DNA from: an uncultured Anaerolineales bacterium
Lineage (GTDB): Bacteria; Chloroflexota; Anaerolineae; Anaerolineales; UBA4823
Length of the DNA: 45,600 bases
Reading direction: 5' to 3'
Assembly (NCBI GenBank): GCA_903872065.1
Contig: CAIQJJ010000567.1
Coordinates: 1-45,600 of the forward strand
Under the pieces are notes generated by a model. That model was not told the origin of the DNA. It searched no databases and was given only the letters and a program-made list of their open reading frames with translations. The translations under genes were made by a program, and so were the position numbers. This document shows positions 33,534 to 40,651 of this stretch, piece after piece (position 1 is the first letter of the stretch; every line of letters starts with the position of its first letter).

Positions 33534-34587
33534 AATCATTCCTTTCTGGTACCAGGCGCACGTTCTCGCCAGCCACCAATTGACCAATTTCCCAGGTGTC
33601 TTCACCCAGGGCTTGCCGCACGGCTTTGACGTTTTCCGGGGCAGTGACAATCACCATCCCGATGCCCATGTTGAAGACGCGATACATTTCTACAGCGTCC
33701 ACCTCGCCGCGCTGTTGAATCAGTTGAAAGAGAGGCGGCAGCGGCCAACTGCCCAGGCGAACCTCGGCCCCCACCCCAGGTGGGAAGACGCGTGGCAGAT
33801 TCTCCAGGAAGCCGCCGCCGGTGAGGTGCGCCAGGGCTTGAATGGGCCACTGCCGCGGATTGTCTACGCCGGCCTGGTCGTTGAGCAGTGGGGCCAGCAG
33901 AGAATAATACTGACGGTGCGGCGCAAGAAGCGCCTCCGCCAGGGTGCTGTCGAGGGCTGGAAAAAAAGTATCCAGCGGAACATCGGCGAAAATCTTGCGG
34001 ATCAACGAATAGCCGTTGGTATGGGGGCCAGATGAACGCAAACCGATCAAGACATCGCCGGGGCGCAGATCAGGGCGCGGCAAAATCCGCTCGCGCTCCA
34101 TCACGCCGACAATTGTACCGGCCACGTCAAATTCCGCCGGCGCATAGACGCCCGGCATTTCGGCGGTCTCGCCGCCCAGCAAGGCGCAGTGAACCTGGCG
34201 GCAGGCCTCGGCGATCCCGCCGACCACCTCAGCGACCACCTCGGGAAGCAGGCGCGAGGTGGCAAAATAATCCAAAAAGAACAGGGGACGCGCCCCCTGC
34301 ACCAAAATATCGTTAACGCAGTGATTGACGATGTCATGGCCAATCGAGCGATAACGCCCGGCCTGGGCGGCCAGCTTGACCTTCGTGCCGACTCCATCCG
34401 TCGAGGCGACCAGCACCGGGTGGCGCATGTTTTGCAGCGCGGCGGCGTCAAACAGCCCGCCAAAAGCGCCGATGCCGGCCAGGACTTCTGGGCCGTAGGT
34501 AGATTTGACCGCCGACTTCATTAATTCGACGGCGCGGTTGCCGGCGTCAATATCCACGCCAGAGGCGGCGTAATCCGATTTCGTCAT
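33523..34587 (-). CDS. purM: Phosphoribosylformylglycinamidine cyclo-ligase (AIR synthase)
   Basis: 354 residues from ATG 34587, which overlaps the purD stop (ATGA). Converts FGAM to AIR with ATP. Family landmarks are GIGAFGGLFD, ASTDGVGTKVKLA, the HDIVNHCVNDILVQGA block and GGGFLENLPRVFP. An upstream TTG at 34599 is rejected because it would lie in the SD-like GGAGGG. Length is normal for the family. Confidence 0.97.
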   Translation of the reverse strand: MTKSDYAASGVDIDAGNRAVELMKSAVKSTYGPEVLAGIGAFGGLFDAAALQNMRHPVLVASTDGVGTKVKLAAQAGRYRSIGHDIVNHCVNDILVQGARPLFFLDYFATSRLLPEVVAEVVGGIAEACRQVHCALLGGETAEMPGVYAPAEFDVAGTIVGVMERERILPRPDLRPGDVLIGLRSSGPHTNGYSLIRKIFADVPLDTFFPALDSTLAEALLAPHRQYYSLLAPLLNDQAGVDNPRQWPIQALAHLTGGGFLENLPRVFPPGVGAEVRLGSWPLPPLFQLIQQRGEVDAVEMYRVFNMGIGMVIVTAPENVKAVRQALGEDTWEIGQLVAGENVRLVPERNDYAC

Positions 34588-35933
34588 CGCGCCCTCCAAC
34601 CAATATCTTTGCGGTAGTGCATGCCCTCAAACTGAATTGTCTGGACTGCGCGGTAGGCGGCGTCCAGGGCCTGGTGGATGTCTGCGCCCCAACCGGAGAC
34701 GCACAGCACCCGCCCACCGGCGGTCAGCAGGCGGCCATCGGCGTCGGTTTTTGTTCCAGCATGGAAGATAAATGAGTCTTCTGAGGAGTCTTTTTGGCTA
34801 TGCGCAATCAAACCTGTGATCTCTCCTGTGATCTCTCGCCCGACAGCGTATTTGCCAGGGTAGCCGCCAGAAGCCAACACCACGCAGGCCGCCGCGCCGC
34901 GCCGCCAATCAATCGCGGCCTGATCCAGGCGGCCCTCGGCGCAGGCCAGGAAAATCTCCAGGATGTCGCTTTCCAGCAGCGGCAAGATAACCTGCGTCTC
35001 CGGGTCGCCAAAACGGCAGTTAAATTCGATCACGCGCGGGCCATGCGGGGTGAGCATCAACCCGGCGTACAGCGCTCCGACGAAGGGGCAGCCCTCGGCG
35101 CGCAGGCCATCCACCGCCGGCTGCAAGATAAGGCGCGTCAATTCCGTCACCAGTTCGGGCGGACAAACCGGCAGCGGAGCGTAAGCGCCCATGCCGCCTG
35201 TGTTAGGGCCTTGATCGCCGTCGTAGACGCGCTTGTGATCCTGCGCCGGCAGCATTGGGCGGGCCAGCTTGCCGTCGCAAAAGGCGATCAACGAAACTTC
35301 AGGCCCGCTCAAACGCTCCTCGATAACCACCTCGTCGCCGGCCGCGCCAAATTCATGCGCCAGCATGATCTGCTCCAATGCCTGCTCGGCCTCAGCCAAT
35401 GTCTCTGGCAAAATGACGCCTTTGCCGGCCGCCAGACCGGAGGCCTTGATCACCAGCGGCGAGCCGGCGTGGAAAGCCGCTCGCAGGTAGGCCAGGGCCT
35501 CCGCATGGCGTTGGAAGGATTGAAAGGCTGCCGTGGGGATGTTGTGACGCTGCATAAATGCCTTGGCAAACGCCTTCGAGGCCTCGATGCGCGCCGCGGC
35601 GCGAGATGGGCCAAAGACCTTGATCCCGGCGGCGCTCAATTCATCCGCCAGTCCATTGGCAAGCGGATCTTCAGGGCCGATCACCGCCAGGTCAATCGCA
35701 TTGTGACGGGCAAACGCCAGCAACCCCGGCGTATCTTTCGCCGAGAGCGCCACGTTGGCGATCTGCGCCGCACCTGGCTTCGGTGCGACACCTGGCTTCA
35801 GCGCTGCGCCGGCCAACAGCGCCATGCCGGCATTGCCGGGGGCGATGAAGAGCCGCTCGAGGTGTTTGGATTGGGCGATTTTCCAGGCCAGGGCGTGTTC
35901 ACGCCCGCCTGAACCAACAAGAAGAATGTTCAT
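34584..35933 (-). CDS. purD: Phosphoribosylamine-glycine ligase (GAR synthetase)
   Basis: 449 residues from ATG 35933. ATP-grasp enzyme joining glycine to phosphoribosylamine. Landmarks: LLVGSGGREHALAWK at the start, KASGLAAGKGV, GPEVSLIAFCDG, QDHKRVYDGDQGPNTGGMGAY, EFNCRFGDPETQ. Residues 40-59 contain an unusual LKPGVAPKPGAA stretch encoded by two 18-bp tandem units (35770-35805). A TTG six bases upstream (35939) is the alternative start. Confidence 0.97.
   Translation of the reverse strand: MNILLVGSGGREHALAWKIAQSKHLERLFIAPGNAGMALLAGAALKPGVAPKPGAAQIANVALSAKDTPGLLAFARHNAIDLAVIGPEDPLANGLADELSAAGIKVFGPSRAAARIEASKAFAKAFMQRHNIPTAAFQSFQRHAEALAYLRAAFHAGSPLVIKASGLAAGKGVILPETLAEAEQALEQIMLAHEFGAAGDEVVIEERLSGPEVSLIAFCDGKLARPMLPAQDHKRVYDGDQGPNTGGMGAYAPLPVCPPELVTELTRLILQPAVDGLRAEGCPFVGALYAGLMLTPHGPRVIEFNCRFGDPETQVILPLLESDILEIFLACAEGRLDQAAIDWRRGAAACVVLASGGYPGKYAVGREITGEITGLIAHSQKDSSEDSFIFHAGTKTDADGRLLTAGGRVLCVSGWGADIHQALDAAYRAVQTIQFEGMHYRKDIGWRAR
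35769..35804 (-). repeat. Two 18-bp tandem units inside purD
   Basis: On the plus strand, CGCACCTGGCTTCGGTGC (35769-35786) is followed directly by GACACCTGGCTTCAGCGC (35787-35804). They match the 18-bp unit found in purL (CGCGCCTGGCCCCAGCGC) at most positions, giving a consensus near CGCRCCTGGCYYCRGYGC. Confidence 0.65.
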
Positions 35934-35983
35934 AAACAAGTATCCTGACAGCGCTGGATAGAATTCTGACTACACGCAATAAA

Positions 35984-37405
35984 TCACGCCAGCGCCTGCT
36001 CAAAACCAACCTTCGATTGGATGGCGCGGATATCAATCGGGTAGTCGCCGGTAAAACAGGCATTGCAATACCCATCGGCGCGCCCGATGGCGCGCATCAT
36101 CCCCTCCAGCGAAAGGAAATGCAGCGAATCGCAGTCAATGTGATCGCGCATCTCTTCAACCGTCATACGATGGGCGATCAATTCCTCATACGTGCCCATA
36201 TCCACACCCATGAAACAAGGGTGGGCGATTGGCGGGCAGGTGATGCGCAAATGCACCTCGCGCGCCCCGGCGTCGCGCAGCATGCGCACCAGCGGGCCAG
36301 AGGTATTGCCGCGCACAATACTGTCGTCAATCACCACCAGGCGTTTGCCGCGCACGTTCTCTTCCAAGACATTGAGTTTCATGCGCACCCCTTGCTTGCG
36401 CAGCGAGTCGGTGGGCTGGATAAAGGTGCGTCCAATGTAACGGTTTTTGACAAAGCCATCGTTAAAGGGGATGCCAGCAAAGCGCGAATACCCGATCGCG
36501 GCCGGAATGGAAGTATCGGGGATGGGGATAACCACATCCGCCGCTACCGCCGACTGGCGCGCCAGTTCTTCACCCAGGCGCTGGCGCACACTGTGGATGC
36601 TTAAACCATCCCAAACGCTATCTGGACGCGAAAAGTAGATGTGTTCAAAAGTGCAGCGCGCCTGCCTTTTGGCCGGCGGCAGCGCCTGGCGCACCTTGAG
36701 CGCCTGGTTGCTCAAGGTGACGATCTCGCCGGCCTTGATCTCGCGAATTGCCTCGCAGCCCAACGTGCGCAAGGCGACCGTCTCCGAAGCCGTCACGTGG
36801 CCGCCGCTGGGCAAACGTCCCACACTCAAAGGGCGAAAGCCCCACGGATCGCGCACGGCATGGACGCCATCGCGCGACAAAATGACCAGGGAATAAGCGC
36901 CCTTCCATTCCGGCATAGCGTTCTTGATGCGTTCATCCCAGGTAGCCCCCCTGGCGCCGGCCAGCATCATCGGGAAAACCTCGCTGTCGGAGGAGGAGGA
37001 CAGACCAACCCCGCGGTGCAGCAGATCGCTGCGCAGTTCCGCCGTATTGATCAGGTTGCCATTGTGCGCCACACCCAACGGGCCATACTGCGTCTCGATC
37101 ACTACCGGCTGCGCATTGCGCGCCGTAGAAGAACCGGTGGTCGAGTAACGTGTGTGCGCGATCGCGTAATGACCTTGCAGCGGCGATAGGTTGTGCGAGC
37201 TAAAGACCTGGGTAATCAGACCAACATCCTTATGCAGGCGGATTACACTGCCATCAGAAACTGCAATTCCGGCCGCCTCCTCGCCGCGATGCTGCAAGGC
37301 AAAAAGGCCAAAAAAGGCCATGCGCGCCACCCCCTCATCGGGAGCAAAAATCCCAATAATGCCGCATTCTTCATAAACGGAGTCAAAACTCAAATCAGCG
37401 CCCAT
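35984..37405 (-). CDS. purF: Amidophosphoribosyltransferase
   Basis: 473 residues from ATG 37405. Transfers glutamine amide nitrogen to PRPP, the first committed step. After a short propeptide the nucleophile Cys is C14 (YEECGIIGIF), so the first 13 residues are expected to be removed. The Ntn-hydrolase glutaminase domain spans about 14-240, and the phosphoribosyltransferase domain has VVIDDSIVRGNTS. A conserved cluster of cysteines (CTFEHIYF-type, YCNACFTGDYP) matches the Fe-S-containing Bacillus-like class. Seven bases of the CPBP stop region overlap the start side, linking them on one message. Confidence 0.97.
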   Translation of the reverse strand: MGADLSFDSVYEECGIIGIFAPDEGVARMAFFGLFALQHRGEEAAGIAVSDGSVIRLHKDVGLITQVFSSHNLSPLQGHYAIAHTRYSTTGSSTARNAQPVVIETQYGPLGVAHNGNLINTAELRSDLLHRGVGLSSSSDSEVFPMMLAGARGATWDERIKNAMPEWKGAYSLVILSRDGVHAVRDPWGFRPLSVGRLPSGGHVTASETVALRTLGCEAIREIKAGEIVTLSNQALKVRQALPPAKRQARCTFEHIYFSRPDSVWDGLSIHSVRQRLGEELARQSAVAADVVIPIPDTSIPAAIGYSRFAGIPFNDGFVKNRYIGRTFIQPTDSLRKQGVRMKLNVLEENVRGKRLVVIDDSIVRGNTSGPLVRMLRDAGAREVHLRITCPPIAHPCFMGVDMGTYEELIAHRMTVEEMRDHIDCDSLHFLSLEGMMRAIGRADGYCNACFTGDYPIDIRAIQSKVGFEQALA

Positions 37406-38354
37406 CAATCACGCTACCCTTATCCTCAACGAAATACTGCGCCAGTTCCAGGCGCGGGGCGACACGCCGGTCGAGCGCATAAAACCAGGCCAGGATCAAG
37501 AGCGCCCCCACCCCCAACGCCAACACACCGACCAGACCGGCCTCCGGGCCAAATGCGCCGCCTGTCCAAAAGCGGGGGCCGCTCATCTCAACAGTCACAA
37601 ACGAGACCGGCAGCCCCAACCCGCTCACCGGAAAGCCAAAGACGCAGCCCATAAAGAAATTCCAGGTGAGATGCAGACCAATGCTGGCCGCCAACTGACC
37701 GGTCAAGATATAGGGCAGACCGAGAACCAGCCCGGCCAGGGCGACATTGAATGCCCCGGCCCAGGTGGCGTTGGGGTTGCCCAAATGCAGCAGGCCAAAG
37801 ACAAGCGAGGAGAGAAAGTAAGCCAACCCTAACGCGGCGCGCGCCCCAACCCAGCGCAGGTTGAATCCCTCCGCCAGGTTGCGCAGCCAGTAGCCGCGCG
37901 CCAGCAGTTCTTCCTGGATGGCGACCGACACAAACAAACCAAACAGGGAGGCGATCTCCGACAAAAAAGCGCCATCTGGGGCGCTCACCACGCCCGTCAC
38001 CGCCACCCACCCGGCGGCCAGTTCCAACAAAAATATCCCCACTATCAAAAACGCGCCCAGGAATAAGCCAAAGACAAAGTCCAGCCACCAGCGCCGCGTC
38101 AAGCGAAAACCATAATCGCCAAAAGGACGGTGATCGAGCCAGCGCCCCGCCAGCCAGACGGCAATCACGACACTCAACATCAGCAGCGCCGGGATCTGCT
38201 GCATCAGGTTCAACAGATCGCCGCCCAGCCAGGCGACAGGGATGGAGAACAAACTCAATACCAGGCCGATGAGCAAGAGTTGAAGCGGGATGCGCAGCCA
38301 GGCGCGCAGGCGGCGTTCTTGAAGATTCCAAAAGGGAAAAGTTAGCCAGTGCAT
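37395..38354 (-). CDS. CPBP-family intramembrane metalloprotease
   Basis: 319 residues with seven to eight membrane helices. The family motifs are present in order: EELLARGYW (EExxxR-like), FGLLHLGNP (FxxxH) and HLTWNFFMG (HxxxN). Family members are intramembrane glutamate proteases; some act in prenyl-protein processing or bacteriocin immunity. ATG 38354 leaves 4 bases after purE; ATG 38378 would overlap purE by 20. It sits between purE and purF on the same strand and overlaps purF by 11 bases, although no purine function is known for the family. Confidence 0.88.
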   Translation of the reverse strand: MHWLTFPFWNLQERRLRAWLRIPLQLLLIGLVLSLFSIPVAWLGGDLLNLMQQIPALLMLSVVIAVWLAGRWLDHRPFGDYGFRLTRRWWLDFVFGLFLGAFLIVGIFLLELAAGWVAVTGVVSAPDGAFLSEIASLFGLFVSVAIQEELLARGYWLRNLAEGFNLRWVGARAALGLAYFLSSLVFGLLHLGNPNATWAGAFNVALAGLVLGLPYILTGQLAASIGLHLTWNFFMGCVFGFPVSGLGLPVSFVTVEMSGPRFWTGGAFGPEAGLVGVLALGVGALLILAWFYALDRRVAPRLELAQYFVEDKGSVIDGR

Positions 38355-38358
38355 GAGC

Positions 38359-38838
38359 TTACCCCAGGGTTTGATCATCTTGGGTGATCTTTTCAGCCTG
38401 CTTCAGTTGAAACTGAGCCACGCGGGCGCGCAGGGCAGGGTCGCTGAGGGCCAGGATCTTGGCGGCGAGCAGCGCCGCATTACCTGGCTCCAACACAAGC
38501 GCCGGCGCAATCCCTGACGGCATGCGCAGCGAGGAATAGACATCCGCGCCGCCAAACGCGTCGCTGGGCGGTGGGCAGGCGATCACCGGCGCTGTGACCG
38601 AGCCGTCGGTAAAGCCGCTCAGGGCGTTGCTCCGCCCGGCGACGGTGATATACACCTTGGGGCGCGGGTCAGCCTCGTAGGAGCGCAGCAGCGCCAGGAC
38701 ATGTTCGGGCGTCTTGTGCGCAGAGCCGACGCGCAGAGCGACCTCCAGACCAAAGCCTTTGGCGGCCTCGGCGATCTTTTGGCAGTGGACTTCATCCGCC
38801 TTCGAGCCCATCAGAATCACAACCAGGGATTGAGACAT
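38359..38838 (-). CDS. purE: Class II 5-aminoimidazole ribonucleotide carboxylase (PurE)
   Basis: 159 residues. Adds CO2 to AIR to give CAIR. The sequence departs from class I PurE: the catalytic loop region reads VYITVAGRSNALSGFTDGS, followed by PVIACPPPSDAFGGADVYSSLRMPSG, which resembles the carboxylase half of animal PAICS (VAGRSNGL, PVISCPP, DVWSSLRLPSG). Class II enzymes use CO2 directly and need no PurK; none is in the window. The first residues GSKADEVHCQKIAEAAKGFG and AHKTPEHV are normal for the family. Confidence 0.93.
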   Translation of the reverse strand: MSQSLVVILMGSKADEVHCQKIAEAAKGFGLEVALRVGSAHKTPEHVLALLRSYEADPRPKVYITVAGRSNALSGFTDGSVTAPVIACPPPSDAFGGADVYSSLRMPSGIAPALVLEPGNAALLAAKILALSDPALRARVAQFQLKQAEKITQDDQTLG

Positions 38839-38860
38839 AGCAGCATTCCTATCAGGGTTC

Positions 38861-39853
38861 TCAGATCAAGCCCGCCGCAGCCAGGTTCGCCTGCAGGCGA
38901 GGCTCGACCGGGTAAGTTTCGGCGACAAAAGACACGCCGGTCAGCATCTCATAGATAGAGATGTAACGCTGGCTGGCCGCAGCCCACAGATCGGCTGGCA
39001 TCTCCGGCGGCTCGCCATCGCCGCGGTAGCCCTGGCGGGCGTACTCCAGGCGCACAAATTCCTTGTCGAAATTCTCCGGCTCTTCGCCAGCCTGGAAACG
39101 CTCCGTGTAGCTGCCGGCCTTCCAAAAGCGCGACGAATCCGGCGTATGCACTTCGTCAATCAAGGCCACCTGCCCATCGGCGGTGCGTCCAAACTCATAC
39201 TTGGTGTCCACCAAGATCAGGCCAGCCTGCTGCGCCACCTGCTGACCCAACTTGAAGACCGCCAGGGCAGCCGCCATCACCTGATCCCAGGTCGCCGAGT
39301 CCAGGTAGCCCTTCTCCACCACCTCGGCGCAGGTCAGGCGCTCATCGTGCGCGCCGCCCTCGCCCTTGGTTGTAGGGGTGATAATCGGTTCGGGCAGAGC
39401 GGCGTTCTTCTGCAGGCCGTCCGGGAAGCGGTAACCGTAAATCTCGCGCTCGCCGAGCGAATAGCGATACCACAGGGCGGTTGAAGTGACGCCAGTGATA
39501 TAGCCGCGCACAACCACCTCCACCGGGAAGGGTTTGGCCTGCCGCATCACCGCCGCATTGGGATCAGGGACAGACAGGAGTGTATTGGGAATAATGGATT
39601 GGGTCTGGGCAAACCACCAGGCCGCCAGTTGGTTTAGCACCTGGCCCTTGTAAGGCACTGCCGCCAGGATGCGATCGAAAGCGGAGAGGCGGTCGGTAGT
39701 CACCAACAGCAAGCGGGCTTCGTCGCCCGCCGCCAGGGGGTAAATGTCGCGCACTTTGCCCGAACGCTTGCCGGCCAGGGGCAGGTCAGAAGCGCGGAAA
39801 GCCAGGGGCAGAAGGTCTTTGAGCATCGCAGAACGATCGAGTGAATGAGTCAT
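38861..39853 (-). CDS. purC: SAICAR synthetase (yeast Ade1-like long form)
   Basis: 330 residues from ATG 39853, one base after the purQ stop. Ligates aspartate to CAIR with ATP. Markers: GKRSGKVRDIYPL, LLLVTTDRLSAFDRIL, FPVEVVVRGYITGVTSTALW, PIITPTTKGEGGAHDE, VDTKYEFGRTADGQVALIDEVHTPDSSRFW. Longer than the 230-250-residue enzymes of many bacteria and closer to the fungal form. No frame problems. Confidence 0.97.
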   Translation of the reverse strand: MTHSLDRSAMLKDLLPLAFRASDLPLAGKRSGKVRDIYPLAAGDEARLLLVTTDRLSAFDRILAAVPYKGQVLNQLAAWWFAQTQSIIPNTLLSVPDPNAAVMRQAKPFPVEVVVRGYITGVTSTALWYRYSLGEREIYGYRFPDGLQKNAALPEPIITPTTKGEGGAHDERLTCAEVVEKGYLDSATWDQVMAAALAVFKLGQQVAQQAGLILVDTKYEFGRTADGQVALIDEVHTPDSSRFWKAGSYTERFQAGEEPENFDKEFVRLEYARQGYRGDGEPPEMPADLWAAASQRYISIYEMLTGVSFVAETYPVEPRLQANLAAAGLI

Positions 39854-39854
39854 G

Positions 39855-40646
39855 TTACACCTGAGAAGCAAAATGAACACCGTTGACAAATAAGGGTAAA
39901 CCCAGGCCGCCTGGCGCATCCTGCTGGCGCGTCCAGGCCGGGTGTTGGTAAAAATAGATGTGATCTTCAGGATGCGGCATCATCCCCAAGACATTGCCGC
40001 GCGCATTGGTCACACCGGCGATGTCTGCCAGCGAAGCATTGGGATTGAAAGGATAAGCGCCCTCCGCCGGCGTCCCATCCGGGCGCGCATAGCGCAAGGC
40101 AACCTGCGCGGACGCGGCTGGCGCAAGAACCGGATCGCCTTCCGTTCCCTGCTGCGTCACCAGAAAACGTCCTTCGCCATGCGCCACCGGACAAAGGATC
40201 GCGCCCAGGCCGGTCAGCCAGGGGGAAGGGTTCTCCGCGGCCGGCGTGAGCGTGACCCAACGACACTCGAAATGTCCCGAGGCGTTGAAGGTCAAGGTCG
40301 CGCCGGCGCCGGCCGAAAGGACGCCGGCCTTGACCAACGCCTGGAAGCCGTTGCAAATGCCGATCACCGGCTTGCCGGTTTGTACATAATCGTTGAGCGC
40401 CTCGGCAAACCAGGTTTGCAAATCGAGCGCCCACAGGCGGCCGGCGCCCAGGGCGTCGCCGTAGGAAAAGCCGCCGGGCAGCGCCAACATGGCGTAATGA
40501 CGCCAATCGGCCTCGCCGCGGCGCAAGGCGCTGAGCGGCACGATTTCGGGTTGGCCGCCAGCCAGTTCAAAGGCGCGCGCCAGATCGCCGTCGCGATTGA
40601 CGCCGGGCGCATGGAGGATGAGGATGCGAGGAGGATAGGGAGGCAT
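39855..40646 (-). CDS. purQ: Phosphoribosylformylglycinamidine synthase, glutaminase subunit
   Basis: 263 residues. Class I glutamine amidotransferase supplying ammonia to the PurL component. The nucleophile elbow is GICNGFQ, and the catalytic His-Glu lies in MMPHPEDH. Longer than B. subtilis PurQ (about 227) because of an extended middle and C-terminus, closer to the long form. The gene abuts purSL with five bases between, as expected for the complex partners. Confidence 0.96.
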   Translation of the reverse strand: MPPYPPRILILHAPGVNRDGDLARAFELAGGQPEIVPLSALRRGEADWRHYAMLALPGGFSYGDALGAGRLWALDLQTWFAEALNDYVQTGKPVIGICNGFQALVKAGVLSAGAGATLTFNASGHFECRWVTLTPAAENPSPWLTGLGAILCPVAHGEGRFLVTQQGTEGDPVLAPAASAQVALRYARPDGTPAEGAYPFNPNASLADIAGVTNARGNVLGMMPHPEDHIYFYQHPAWTRQQDAPGGLGLPLFVNGVHFASQV

Positions 40647-40651
40647 AGGGA

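Noticed and set aside
34794-35912. A 372-codon open frame on the plus strand opposite purD
   Set aside because: Antisense of purD with no recognisable protein features.
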